Shown here piece after piece: positions 25,426-34,545 of a stretch of 64,000 nucleotides of DNA. Source of the stretch: Chthonomonas sp. Its GTDB lineage: Bacteria; Armatimonadota; Fimbriimonadia; Fimbriimonadales; Fimbriimonadaceae. A model generated the notes under the pieces. That model was not told the origin of the DNA. It worked only from the letters and a program-made list of their open reading frames with translations, and did no database searches. How positions within the stretch are numbered: the first letter of the stretch is position 1; every line of letters starts with the position of its first letter. The stretch covers positions 62,001 through 126,000 of the forward strand of contig JAEURR010000008.1 in assembly GCA_016788115.1 (NCBI GenBank). The letters are read 5' to 3'. A program made the position numbers and the translations under genes.

Positions 25426-26566
25426 GTCTGTATTGAGTATCCAGCTACAAGGGCTGCTCGTGGGAGCTCATCAAGAGGGCGATGCTCCCGCCATCGTTGC
25501 GCTCGGAAGACAGCTCTTTGATCTCAATCTCGCCGCACAGAAGTCCGGTTTACGCGTCGGGATGAGTGTGCGGGAGGCACGCTCGCTTGCACCCGGGCTC
25601 TGCGTTCATGAGTACGACTTGAAACTCTATGAGCCCCATCGTCGTCGGTGGCTTGAGATCGCGAGAGACTACGCTGATATGATTGAATCGACCTCGCCAC
25701 AGCACGCGTACTTGGACCTATCTGGACACCCCGACTCCGAATCGATAGCGCATCAGTGCGTCGATCAGATCGAACGGAAAGTGGGTTGCGAAGTGACTTC
25801 AGGGCTGAGTCCGACCAAATGGGTCGCCGGAGCGCTCGCGGCCACTCGATTACGCGTGATGCACCTCCCCGGTCTCGCGCTCGTAGGAGAGAAGGTGCAG
25901 GTGCTCGCTCCGGTCGAACCGAGGTCACGAGAGCTTCTCGAATTTCTAGGGTATCGGCGCGTGGGACAAGTGCAGCAACTCTCGCTCGCAACTCTCCGCT
26001 CGCAATTCGGGTCGGAAGCGATGCGAATACATCTTGCGGCGAACGGTGCACTTCATGAGCCCATCATCCCTAACTACCCCTTCCCGAGCTTGGCATCAAG
26101 CCGCACGCTATGGGGTGGCTGCTCGGATTCAGAACAGCTCTCGGCACGACTCATTGACCTTTGCAAGGAGCTCGTCGCGCAGCTTAGTACGCAAGTCATG
26201 GCGGCGAAGTCCATGTCAATGCGAGTCAGCTTTGAGGACCGCGACATCGAGCTACAGCAGACCTATAGCAAGCCGATCCGAACAGCGAACGCACTCCGCA
26301 TCTCGGTGATGCGTGCCATCGAGGAGCTTGGCCCGACTGAGCCGATTTACAAGCTAACACTCATACTGCCAGATCTCGTCCCCGCCGAATCGAGACAGAA
26401 GGCGATCCAAGGCATTGCGTACTCGGACAAAGGGTGCGTGGAAGATGTCATCGAGCCGCTTCGCAATCAGTTTGGGGTTGCCTCCATTCACCTTGCGAGT
26501 GAGCATCGAGTCCCACGCAGGGTCGAAGTTTTGCGTCTGTGGTCCAGGGTCACAGGATGGAAGTAA
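25424..26566 (+). CDS. imuB: ImuB-like catalytically degenerate Y-family polymerase homolog
   Basis: This 380-residue protein has Y-family layout, but the first catalytic region reads SVLSIQLQGLLVGAHQ in place of the usual D-x-D-x-F, and the second reads STSPQHAYLDLSG in place of SxDExYLD. The metal-binding acidic residues are therefore lost, as in ImuB. The palm/thumb context (SGLSPTKWVAGALAA, VGQVQQLSLATL) is retained. ImuB links DnaE2 to the beta clamp in DNA-damage mutagenesis. It is short for ImuB (about 500 residues is usual) and lacks the usual C-terminal domain, which appears instead at the front of the next protein. It overlaps dnaE2 by ten bases. Confidence 0.8.
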   Translation: MSVLSIQLQGLLVGAHQEGDAPAIVALGRQLFDLNLAAQKSGLRVGMSVREARSLAPGLCVHEYDLKLYEPHRRRWLEIARDYADMIESTSPQHAYLDLSGHPDSESIAHQCVDQIERKVGCEVTSGLSPTKWVAGALAATRLRVMHLPGLALVGEKVQVLAPVEPRSRELLEFLGYRRVGQVQQLSLATLRSQFGSEAMRIHLAANGALHEPIIPNYPFPSLASSRTLWGGCSDSEQLSARLIDLCKELVAQLSTQVMAAKSMSMRVSFEDRDIELQQTYSKPIRTANALRISVMRAIEELGPTEPIYKLTLILPDLVPAESRQKAIQGIAYSDKGCVEDVIEPLRNQFGVASIHLASEHRVPRRVEVLRLWSRVTGWK

Positions 26567-29500
26567 GGAAGCTGCGGCATTGGCGCGAAGCGGGGCAGTG
26601 GTGGCAGGGTGAGCCGAGCCGTGAAATCGTTGAAGTGCTTGACGAGAACGGAATCAAGCGCGAGTCGAGCCGGGAAATCGAATGCCCGTTTCAGCCTCAC
26701 CTCACCCCGGTAGCCGAGCGTCCCCCCGAGAGTCACAGTGAGGATTGGTCGCTCCGCGCGCGTAAGCAGCGCGATGAGAAGGTCGCCATTGCGTACTTCG
26801 GTCGGCCAGAGCAGCTCCAACTGAGTAGAAGAAGCAGCCAGACGCCTTATGTCCCGCTGCATTTGGCGAGTGGACTGAGTTTTGGCCGAGGGACGATGCT
26901 CCCTGAGGAAATGGCCCAGTTCGCTGCGAGCGGAGGGCTTCCTGCGATCGCGATTGCCGATCTCTTTTCACTTTCTGGAGCGTTCGAGCTTGAGAAGGCG
27001 GCAAAACGCGCAGGAATCAAAGCGATCATAGGGGCGAGCTTCGTACTGGAATCGGGTGGCGAGATTGTTCTGCTCGCGAAGAGCAAGACTGGATACCGAA
27101 ATCTCAGCGACCTCATTACCCGCTGCCAGCTTAGCGAGCCGCGACAGTTCCCCTTGCTTCGCTGGGAGACTATTCGTTCGACAGAGGGGCTCATCTGCCT
27201 CTCGGGTGGGAACGTCGGACCGATGGTGCCTAGCCTCGTCCGGCGCGATTTCGATACTGCACGTACCCTTGCGCGGCGGTTAAGTGGTCTCTTCGGAAAG
27301 GACTTCTATCTTGAGATCGAGCGTAGTTACGTCCCATACGAGATCCGGTGCAACCAGCTGTTGCAAGAGCTCGGAGACGAGCTTGGGATTGAGTGTGTGG
27401 CGGGAGGCCTGATCACGCATGCTCGCCGCTCGCACTTTCCCGTCCAAGATGTCATCACTTGCGCCCATACGCTTTGTGGAATCGAGGAGATCGCTGGGCG
27501 CAAGCCGTACCGCCACGATTCTCAACCTGAGCGGTTTCACCTCCCCGAACGTGCCATCAACGCGGAGCGGTTCTTGCGCACTGCCGACGAGATGTACGCA
27601 CTCTATGCCGATGCGCCTGAACTCTTGGCAAAAACGCTTCAGATCGCCGAGAGCATCGAGCCGTGCGTGATGCCAGAGCGGACACAGCTACCAAGACTGT
27701 TCGAGGACCCCGAGCATGCACTGTACAACATCGTCGAGCATGGGGCCATCCAGCGTTATCAGCACATCCAACCAATGCTAAGACGACGGATGAATCATGA
27801 ACTCGATCGCATTGTCCGGCTTGGGTATGCGGAGCACTTTCTCACTGCCTGGGATATGTGCCATTGGGCCGACGAGCGGAGCATCAGCTATAGTGGCCGG
27901 GGGTCAGTGGTGGATTCCGTTGTCGCCTACTGTCTGGGCTTTTCGCGCATTGACGCATTCCGGCATCACCTCCATTTCGATCGCTTCCTGCCCGAGGACG
28001 GGAGCAAGCGCCCAGATATTGACATCGATTTCCCGGCGCAACATCGCAACTCTATTCGAACCTATTTGACCCGCAAGTACGGCAAGGAACACGTCGCTAC
28101 TGTCGCTGCCTTTGGGGCGTACTGTACGCGTGGAATCGTGCGCGAAGTGGGGAAGGTATTCGGCATACCCAACGAAACGCTCAAATTCATAACGAAGCAC
28201 CTCCATGGTGGGATTCAAGCGCACCACCTTGAAGTCTCGCTCTCCAGTCGACCCGAGCTTCGAGATAGCAGCCTGAACCGTGAAATGATGCAGTGGGTCT
28301 TTGCCCTCGTCGAACGGATGGCGGACATTCCGCGCAACATCCGCGCACACTCCTCAGGTGTGGTGATCTCCTCACGACCGCTCCGCGAAACGGTCCCCCT
28401 CATGCTGTCCGCCACAGAGGATGAAGGTGAGAACCTGCAGATCATCCAGTGGGACAAGCGTTCGGCGAAGCATTGCTTTGACAAGTTCGACATCTTGTGT
28501 CTGCGAGGTCAAGATGTACTCCAGGGGACAGAGAGCCGTATCCGTGTCTCCGAGCCCACTTACGACGTCTCGCAGACCCCTTCCGAGCTTGAAGAGAACT
28601 TTTTGGCCATGCGCTCTGGAAACCTGATCGGTATCCCCCAGTCGGCCTCACCGGCGATGCGACAAGCGCACATTCGATTAAAGACCAGCAGCCTGGACGA
28701 CGCCAGCCTGGTACAAGCGGGAATCAGGCCGGGTGTGGGTGGTGCCGTCAAACTGAACGAGCTTATCGCCCGGCGCAATGGCAAGCCGTATGGTTTCAGT
28801 CACCCTGATTTCGAAGAGATCCTCGGCAGTACCTACGGCATCATTGTCTTTCAGGAGCAGGTCGATCGCCTCCTTCAGACGTTCGCTGGGTACTCCTCAG
28901 GCGAGGCGGAGGACACCCGTGAAATGATCCACAAACGCAGGCGAGAGGACTTTGGGACGGAGATCCGCGAGTCAGTGATGCAGCGCATCTTGGCCAACGG
29001 GTACTCGCACGGAGTCGCCGAGGAGGCTTTCGAACTCATTGCGGGGTTCAAGGGTTACGGATTCGCCCAGGGGCACGCACTCGCATTCGCCGAGATCTCG
29101 CTGCGGTCTGTCTACCTGCAGCAAAACTTTCCCGCGCTGTACTTTGCCGCGCTCTTGGACGCACAACCGGCGGGCTATTACGGTCCTTGCACTCTCGCCG
29201 TCGAGGCTCGCGCCAGGGGTGTGGTTTTCAGTCATCCGTGCGTGAATCGGAGTGGAAGCGAGTTCCGTGTAGAAGACGTGCAGTCAGAGCAAGACCCCAA
29301 GTTGATCTTTCCTGATGGCGGCATCCGGATCTCACTCCGACAGATACACGGAGTTTCGGCGGGTTTGCTTGAGAGGACGCTGCGTGAACAGCCGTTCTTG
29401 TCTATTTTCGATTACGCACTCCGTGCACAGCCGAACCGTGATGAGCTGGAACGGATGATCCTTTGTGGGTGCTTCGATGCATTGCATCCCAATCGCCGCT

Positions 29501-30108
29501 CACTGCTCTGGACACTCCCACGCATCTCGCAGTTCGTGCATTCTCAGTCTCAACCGGGCACTCTACCGATCGATTTCCCCGAGCCTTTGATCGTCGAGGG
29601 TGTGGAGGATTTCAATTCAGCCGAGAAGCTCATCCACGAGCGGCGGATTCTGGGTATGGATGTGAGGACCCACCTGATGGCGATCGAACGTGATATGGTG
29701 AGTTTGAAAGGCGGGCTCACGACGGCAGAGATCAACCAGCTAGGCAATGGCCAAAAGGTCTTTGCCGTCGGCAATCCGATTCGACTCCGTTTTCCCCCAA
29801 CTCCCAGCGGCAAGCGCGTAGTTTTCTTCGATCTTGAGGACGAGAGTGGGCTTCTCAACGTGACGTGCTTCGATGCGACTTACCAGCGCGATGGCCACGC
29901 GATCGTATGCGCCCCGTACGTCACGGTGTTGGGAGTCACTCAGGTGCGTGATGGCCACCTGGGGTTCCTCGCAAAGCGCGTGTTCCCCTACCGACCCCAG
30001 ATCCTGAATGCACTGGACGCACTTGATGCGCCGGTCACGGGTGCGGCAGACATGAAGTGGGGCGCAGCATCTTTGCCGGTCACGACAGCCGACTTCTTGG
30101 TCGGATAA
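26557..30108 (+). CDS. dnaE2: Error-prone DNA polymerase DnaE2
   Basis: The protein has 1183 residues from the ATG at 26557 and is a C-family polymerase. The catalytic aspartates are in KRPDIDIDFPAQ (about residue 484) and KFDILCLRGQDVL. A C-terminal OB fold follows (VVFFDLEDESGLLNVTCFD, about 1085). The PHP domain (about 95-160) is degenerate: the usual HxHS is replaced by LHLASG and TDHDG by IADLFSLSG, so no proofreading metal site. Residues 1-50 (LRHWREAGQWWQGEPSREI) resemble the DUF6504/ImuB C-terminal domain, unusual at this position. With ImuB it forms the SOS mutagenesis cassette; imuA was not found upstream. Confidence 0.92.
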   Translation: MEVRKLRHWREAGQWWQGEPSREIVEVLDENGIKRESSREIECPFQPHLTPVAERPPESHSEDWSLRARKQRDEKVAIAYFGRPEQLQLSRRSSQTPYVPLHLASGLSFGRGTMLPEEMAQFAASGGLPAIAIADLFSLSGAFELEKAAKRAGIKAIIGASFVLESGGEIVLLAKSKTGYRNLSDLITRCQLSEPRQFPLLRWETIRSTEGLICLSGGNVGPMVPSLVRRDFDTARTLARRLSGLFGKDFYLEIERSYVPYEIRCNQLLQELGDELGIECVAGGLITHARRSHFPVQDVITCAHTLCGIEEIAGRKPYRHDSQPERFHLPERAINAERFLRTADEMYALYADAPELLAKTLQIAESIEPCVMPERTQLPRLFEDPEHALYNIVEHGAIQRYQHIQPMLRRRMNHELDRIVRLGYAEHFLTAWDMCHWADERSISYSGRGSVVDSVVAYCLGFSRIDAFRHHLHFDRFLPEDGSKRPDIDIDFPAQHRNSIRTYLTRKYGKEHVATVAAFGAYCTRGIVREVGKVFGIPNETLKFITKHLHGGIQAHHLEVSLSSRPELRDSSLNREMMQWVFALVERMADIPRNIRAHSSGVVISSRPLRETVPLMLSATEDEGENLQIIQWDKRSAKHCFDKFDILCLRGQDVLQGTESRIRVSEPTYDVSQTPSELEENFLAMRSGNLIGIPQSASPAMRQAHIRLKTSSLDDASLVQAGIRPGVGGAVKLNELIARRNGKPYGFSHPDFEEILGSTYGIIVFQEQVDRLLQTFAGYSSGEAEDTREMIHKRRREDFGTEIRESVMQRILANGYSHGVAEEAFELIAGFKGYGFAQGHALAFAEISLRSVYLQQNFPALYFAALLDAQPAGYYGPCTLAVEARARGVVFSHPCVNRSGSEFRVEDVQSEQDPKLIFPDGGIRISLRQIHGVSAGLLERTLREQPFLSIFDYALRAQPNRDELERMILCGCFDALHPNRRSLLWTLPRISQFVHSQSQPGTLPIDFPEPLIVEGVEDFNSAEKLIHERRILGMDVRTHLMAIERDMVSLKGGLTTAEINQLGNGQKVFAVGNPIRLRFPPTPSGKRVVFFDLEDESGLLNVTCFDATYQRDGHAIVCAPYVTVLGVTQVRDGHLGFLAKRVFPYRPQILNALDALDAPVTGAADMKWGAASLPVTTADFLVG

Positions 30109-30116
30109 ACAAGAAA

Positions 30117-30138
30117 GCCCCGGAGGATCCTCCGGGGC
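30117..30138. terminator. Perfect 22-bp palindromic terminator between convergent genes
   Basis: GCCCCGGAGGA is followed directly by its inverted copy. On the minus strand it is followed by TTTCTTG, so it best serves the hydrolase gene ending at 30159, and may also stop dnaE2 transcripts. Confidence 0.7.
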
Positions 30139-30158
30139 ATGGGTGTGATTGGTTGGAC

Positions 30159-31514
30159 TCACTTCTTGCTGATGAGGTCGGCCATCCAGGCCTTCATCAT
30201 GTTCGTGAACTCCATGTTGAACTCGCCCTTCGGCCAGTTTGCAAGACTCTCCTTCTCGCTCGGCCACTTGTTGAAGAGGTGGTCCGAGCTCTCGGCGATC
30301 TCGAACCGTCCCCAGCCGGGGTTCGCTCGATTCACGATATCTGCGATGAGCTTGTGGTCGGCTTCGTACACCACAAAGTCACTCTCACCCTTCACCGCCA
30401 AAACGCGTGTATTCACCTTCTCCCAGTAAGCAGCGAAATTGATCGTCCCCAATTGTCCCCAGAACTCTGCATTCTTACCGTTGAACAACCCCCCTGGCAT
30501 GTAGGCGTCCACCAGATTGGCCAGTTCTGGGTGCTTCTTCTTGATTTCTGCAACGGACATCTTGTCGTAGAAGGCCATGTCCATGATTCTGCCTACGAGC
30601 CGAACTGTTTCGTCCAGATTGCTGAAGGTGTCGCCCGCAAGTTGCCCTTGGTACCGCAAAGTGTCGTTCAAATACTCCCGCCACGTTCTTCCTGCGGTGC
30701 CATAGACTGCGATGCCCTTCAGCGGGGTCTCGGTCGCAATCATGGGCCCGAACGATCCGCCCATGCTGTGACCGAAGATGAAAAGGTTGCTGGTGTCGAC
30801 GTCCTTCCGCGCGGTCAACTGCTTCATCGTCTGGCGATAGATGTCCAACTCCGTGATGTAGTCCACCGTCTCGTACGGACCACCCTCAGAGTCGCCCACT
30901 CCCGGCTTATCCACGCGGATGGTCACGTACCCACTGTTGGCCATCTCGTACAGCAATGGCGCATCAATCCGGCTCAGATCCGCTGGTCCTTCGAGCTTGA
31001 AGTCGTACGAAACGGGCGATAGCCCCTGGATAAACATGAATCCGGGATGCCGTCCGGGCTTCTTGGGGGTGGTGATGATCGTGCGCATCCGTTTTCCGTT
31101 GCTCACGACGTGGCTGTACTCGACGCTGAAGTTGTCGTTGCCTGGGTCACGGGGCTTTTCGGCAAGTACGGCCACGAGCACCTGAGGCTTGCCATCGCGT
31201 AGGACCGAAATCTTCAACTCCTTGCCCGAGCTCAGTCCCCGAATGACGACTCCGACGTTCTGCGGAGTGATCGCTTGGCCATTGAGCGAAGTGATCACGT
31301 CACCAGGGGTAACGCCTGCAGCTGCTGCGGTCAGACCCGGGACAGGCTTCTGCGCGAGCAGTCCAGTGCCAGGCTTGAGATTCAGCTTTGTTGCTAAATC
31401 GGCGGGAACTGGGGAAAATGCTACGCCAAGCGCACCCTTTCGGGGCAGTAGGTCCGTAGGTTCGGGCGCTTTGCTAAACTGAACAGTAAGAAGTAGGGCA
31501 GTGGTGGCAATCAT
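30159..31514 (-). CDS. Exported PDZ-domain alpha/beta hydrolase
   Basis: This 451-residue protein has a short export signal (MIATTALLLTVQFSKA), then a PDZ domain (GTGLLAQKPVPGLTAAAA, GVTPGDVITSLNGQ, LSSGKELKISVLRDG), then an alpha/beta hydrolase with nucleophile elbow FGHSMGGSFG, oxyanion region FIQGLSPVSYD, an acid in VKGESDFVVYEAD and a His in SSDHLFNKW. It is a probable periplasmic serine esterase or peptidase. It is divergent from a PadR gene, with a 19-bp palindrome ten bases upstream of its start, so PadR control is likely. Confidence 0.85.
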   Translation of the reverse strand: MIATTALLLTVQFSKAPEPTDLLPRKGALGVAFSPVPADLATKLNLKPGTGLLAQKPVPGLTAAAAGVTPGDVITSLNGQAITPQNVGVVIRGLSSGKELKISVLRDGKPQVLVAVLAEKPRDPGNDNFSVEYSHVVSNGKRMRTIITTPKKPGRHPGFMFIQGLSPVSYDFKLEGPADLSRIDAPLLYEMANSGYVTIRVDKPGVGDSEGGPYETVDYITELDIYRQTMKQLTARKDVDTSNLFIFGHSMGGSFGPMIATETPLKGIAVYGTAGRTWREYLNDTLRYQGQLAGDTFSNLDETVRLVGRIMDMAFYDKMSVAEIKKKHPELANLVDAYMPGGLFNGKNAEFWGQLGTINFAAYWEKVNTRVLAVKGESDFVVYEADHKLIADIVNRANPGWGRFEIAESSDHLFNKWPSEKESLANWPKGEFNMEFTNMMKAWMADLISKK

Positions 31515-31523
31515 AGTTTTCTC

Positions 31524-31542
31524 GTATTACAATTTGTAATAC
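31524..31542. promoter_or_regulatory. 19-bp palindrome, probable PadR operator
   Basis: GTATTACAATTTGTAATAC is a perfect palindrome around one central T. It lies between the divergent hydrolase (start 31514) and padR-type gene (start 31598), and its position would cover a promoter. PadR repressors bind similar AT-rich inverted repeats near their own genes. Confidence 0.7.
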
Positions 31543-31597
31543 GGAGGTCCCCTCTCACTATGTTTCCAGAAAGTTTGAAAATGTCCGGGTGCGGCCC

Positions 31598-32191
31598 ATG
31601 AGAAGCTTCTCCACGATCGAGATGACGATCTTGGGCATTGCTTGGGCTCGCGGCCCCTGCACCACCTACACGCTCATGCGAGAGCTCTCCACGTCCGAAT
31701 CGACCTACCACAAATCCCGAGCGGGGACCGCATATTCCATTGCGAAGCGCTTGATCGGCTTTGGGCTCCTGGTTGTGGCCGAACCCAGCGAGCCGGGGCG
31801 AGAACGCCTCGTCACCATCACACAGCCTGGGATCCAGGCATTACGCGAGTGGGTCGCGCCCCCGGTTCCACAAGTCGATATTGCGCACTCCGCAGACTTC
31901 CTTCGACTGAGGTTCTTCTTTTTGGGGGTGTTGGACCCGCCGCAGCGACTCGAGTTCGTTGACAGTTCGATTGTGGGTTTGAAAGAGCTTCTGCACCGGA
32001 TCGAGGTTCGCCTGCCGGAGAACGAGGAAATCGGGGAGTACTACGGCGTCCTCGCTACGGCATCCGCAATCTTGGAGACGCGCGCGCGCATCCAGTGGCT
32101 GGAGATGGTTCGAGAACTGGTCGCATCGCCTCTGGCAGAGGATGAACCATGGGCTAAGAGGGTGGAAGAGCTTCTGAACCGAGCGTACTAG
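31598..32191 (+). CDS. PadR-family transcriptional regulator
   Basis: This 197-residue protein has a PadR N-terminal winged helix (SFSTIEMTILGIAWARGPCT, SRAGTAYSIAKRLIGFGLLV, then RERLVTITQPGIQALREWV) and a helical C-terminal dimerisation part. The ATG at 31598 is preferred; a GTG at 31589 would add three residues. It is divergent from the PDZ-hydrolase, with a palindrome between, and is followed 13 bases later by a second hydrolase gene. The pair may respond to a small organic compound, as many PadR systems do (inference). Confidence 0.85.
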   Translation: MRSFSTIEMTILGIAWARGPCTTYTLMRELSTSESTYHKSRAGTAYSIAKRLIGFGLLVVAEPSEPGRERLVTITQPGIQALREWVAPPVPQVDIAHSADFLRLRFFFLGVLDPPQRLEFVDSSIVGLKELLHRIEVRLPENEEIGEYYGVLATASAILETRARIQWLEMVRELVASPLAEDEPWAKRVEELLNRAY

Positions 32192-32204
32192 GTAGCCTGC
32201 CTGC

Positions 32205-33074
32205 ATGGTCGCTTCTTTTATGCTCGCTTGCTGCATCGCTACGGAGGAACCGGTGAAGTCGTACACCCGTGAGGAAGACATCATCTACAGCCGCAAGGAC
32301 GGCATGGCGTTGACTCTCGACGCCTTTCGCCCCTCGAAGGACCCCAACCGGGCGGCGGTTTTCTTGATCGTCAGTTCGGGCTGGGGAAGTTCACACTCGG
32401 CGATCAATGTGGACTGGGTTGATCACTATACCAAGCGAGGCTATACGGTCTTCGCGGTGGTACACAGTTCAGCTCCCCGGTACATGATTCCGGAGCTCAT
32501 TCCAGATGTTCACCGGGCGGTTCGTTTTGTAAGGAAGAACGCAAGCCGCTTTGGTGTCGATCCGAACCGTTTCGCTGCAACGGGAGCAAGTGCTGGGGCG
32601 CATCTCTCGCTCGTTCTCGGCACGATGGGCAAGCCAGGAGACCCCGCTAGCAAAGATCCGGTGGATCGCGAGAGCAGTGCGGTGCAGGCGGTGGCATGCT
32701 TCTTTCCGCCAACGGACTTCAATAACTTCGTGGGCCCCGCCGTGAATGCGCTTGACGAATCGGTACTGAAGAACTATCGCAAAGTCATCGGGGCGATTCC
32801 CGAGAACATCGAGGAGCGCGATGCGCTCGGGCGCTCGATCTCCCCGATCTACTGGATCACCGCGACCAGTGCACCGAGCCTGCTCTTCCATGGCAGCAAA
32901 GATCCCTACGTATTGCTTCATCAGAGCAGTAGCTTTGTGATCAAGCTCCAGTCAGCTGGTGTCGATGCAAAACTGGTGGTCAAGGAAGGGGAGTCGCACG
33001 GATGGAAGGATATGGGGAAGGATGTGGAAACGTGCGTGGACTGGTTCGACGCGCATCTGCAGAGTCCAAAGTGA
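32205..33074 (+). CDS. Alpha/beta hydrolase (esterase/lipase family)
   Basis: This 289-residue protein has the HSL/acetylxylan-esterase-like motifs: FLIVSSGWGSSHSA early, DVHRAVRFVRKNASRFGVDP, the nucleophile elbow GASAGAHL, an acid in LLFHGSKDPYV and a His in EGESHGWKDM, giving a complete Ser-Asp-His set. A short hydrophobic start (MVASFMLACCIA) could be an export signal. It follows the padR gene closely on the same strand, so it may share control. Substrate unknown. Confidence 0.82.
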   Translation: MVASFMLACCIATEEPVKSYTREEDIIYSRKDGMALTLDAFRPSKDPNRAAVFLIVSSGWGSSHSAINVDWVDHYTKRGYTVFAVVHSSAPRYMIPELIPDVHRAVRFVRKNASRFGVDPNRFAATGASAGAHLSLVLGTMGKPGDPASKDPVDRESSAVQAVACFFPPTDFNNFVGPAVNALDESVLKNYRKVIGAIPENIEERDALGRSISPIYWITATSAPSLLFHGSKDPYVLLHQSSSFVIKLQSAGVDAKLVVKEGESHGWKDMGKDVETCVDWFDAHLQSPK

Positions 33075-33300
33075 CTCGCGTTGGCGCATGCGTAGAAAAG
33101 TGAAAGTTTTTGGGCGTTGATTGCACGCAATAAATCGAAAAGTTGGACATATCCAGCGTTCTCGCCGGAGCACTGTTTAGGTATGCAACGTTCAATAAAA
33201 GCTAGATAACCTGCACTTGTAATAGTGCCTGTAGTTCAAAATGCCGCGGGGGACGCTCTCTTCGGAGAGGTCCCCCTTTTCGGCTCTGGAGGAGGTGTGC
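33075..33300 (+). other. Intergenic stretch, possible small RNA, ending in a terminator
   Basis: No gene was found between the hydrolase stop and 33300. The stretch is AT-rich near 33100-33220 and leads into a strong terminator at 33248-33276. It is either a long 3' untranslated region or a small RNA with its own promoter. Confidence 0.3.
33248..33276 (+). terminator. Rho-independent terminator with TTCG loop
   Basis: GGGGGAC pairs with GTCCCCC and an inner CTCTC pairs with GAGAG around TTCG, followed by TTTT at 33277-33280. There is no gene in the 170 bases before it. Confidence 0.75.
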
Positions 33301-33525
33301 TTAAAAATCGAAACAAAGCGGTCCAAAGGAGTCGGCAGGTGGCTCGGAGGTCGTTCCGTTCGGATCGCCTTCAGGCTCGCTTGGCTGCGGCCCATCGGCT
33401 TCTTCGTCCAAGAGATCACCAAGCGGTGTGCGTTGGAGGAGCGTCACAAGGGCGGGGAAGTCGAATTGCATGAACGGTTGTATGACTGCACTCTTGCCAG
33501 GAAAGATCCCGAAAGATTGACACAA
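33301..33525 (-). CDS. Small acidic proline-rich protein (uncertain)
   Basis: This 74-residue frame starts with hydrophobic and basic residues, then LVTLLQRTPLGDLLDEEADG and a Pro/Glu/Asp-rich tail ending SFGPLCFDF. The composition looks more like a protein than a shadow frame, but no family or ribosome site supports it. The other strand is also open here. A hairpin with 9-bp arms (33530-33538 and 33549-33557) lies just upstream, between it and the 33583 gene. Confidence 0.3.
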   Translation of the reverse strand: MCQSFGIFPGKSAVIQPFMQFDFPALVTLLQRTPLGDLLDEEADGPQPSEPEGDPNGTTSEPPADSFGPLCFDF

Positions 33526-33582
33526 GATCGCGCCTCGCTCCGGGTGGGGCGAGGCGCGTCGATTCCGGACCGGGGGTGGTCG

Positions 33583-34449
33583 TTACGCTTGGAGCGAGGT
33601 GTTCTCCGCCCGTGGGGCGACTGATTTTCCGCGCGGCACTACGGGGATCTCGCCGAGCTCGCGCAACGGAGCAAGCTCCTTAAGTTGGAAGCTTGCGCTG
33701 TTCAACTTGTCCAGAAGTCGCTTCCATTCGGCCTCTGAGAGGTCCTTCAGCTTGCCGTCTTTGCGCATTTTCTCCAGCTTGGAGCGGAGGGCTTCGTCAC
33801 CCTTCTGAGCCGATTTCATTTCTTCGGCCATGCTCCTAAAGTGCTTGGACATTTCCTCAGCCGCGGCACGCATTCTATCGGCCTCGAACTTCATGACGGG
33901 AAGCTCTTCCAGCATCTGGAGCCGGCCCTTCATCATTTCCTCGATGGCCTCGGGAGGTATCTCCTTGAGCTTTCCATCCTCAAGCTTGAACGCCTTGTGA
34001 ACTCCGGCATGAGACCTTGCGACCTCTTCCATGGCCTTCGCGTCCAAGATGGGCGCATTTGGAGCGATGGTAGCTCTGAGGTTGGTTTTGAGCTTGAGAT
34101 CCATCTTCTCTAGCGAAGCGCGGAGCTTTGCCCGGGCCTCCTTCGAGAGATCCAAATCCTTCAACGCTGCTTCGACGGCTTCGATGATCTGCTTTCGAAG
34201 TTCATCGGACGTCGCGATTCGGACTTCAGCAATACGCTCTTCGGCGGGTTGCACTCGCTCGTTGATGATTGGCGTGGGCGCCGCCGCGGTGTCGGGATCG
34301 CTGACCGGACTCAGGATAAACGACGGTTGACCAGGATTGGTGAACTGCGATGCGGCGCTCTGTGCACCAGCTTGGCTACGCAATCCAAAACCCACGCTTG
34401 CGATGATCAGCCCGAGTGTGACGAGACTCATGGTTCCAAAAGGTTTCAT
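33583..34449 (-). CDS. Exported coiled-coil protein (unknown)
   Basis: This 288-residue protein has a signal peptide (MSLVTLGLIIASVGFGLRSQAGA), a Pro/Ala/Thr-rich linker, and then long charged helices rich in Ala, Glu, Lys and Leu (for example KQIIEAVEAALKDLDLSKEA and EEMMKGRLQMLEELPVMK). No family is recognised. It could be a periplasmic structural or chaperone-like protein. The ATG at 34449 follows a purine-rich GCGGGAGGAAGC ribosome site. Confidence 0.65.
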   Translation of the reverse strand: MKPFGTMSLVTLGLIIASVGFGLRSQAGAQSAASQFTNPGQPSFILSPVSDPDTAAAPTPIINERVQPAEERIAEVRIATSDELRKQIIEAVEAALKDLDLSKEARAKLRASLEKMDLKLKTNLRATIAPNAPILDAKAMEEVARSHAGVHKAFKLEDGKLKEIPPEAIEEMMKGRLQMLEELPVMKFEADRMRAAAEEMSKHFRSMAEEMKSAQKGDEALRSKLEKMRKDGKLKDLSEAEWKRLLDKLNSASFQLKELAPLRELGEIPVVPRGKSVAPRAENTSLQA

Positions 34450-34545
34450 GCTTCCTCCCGCCGCAAGGTCGTGCCAGGCGACGTATCAGACCTACGTAAG
34501 GACCACATGCAGGAATTCCCGCTTTTTTTGCGAGTTGATCTCAGG

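Noticed and set aside
30057-31022. A 321-codon plus-strand frame opposite the PDZ-hydrolase.
   Set aside because: It is antisense to a gene with a full PDZ and hydrolase signature; its sequence shows no domain.
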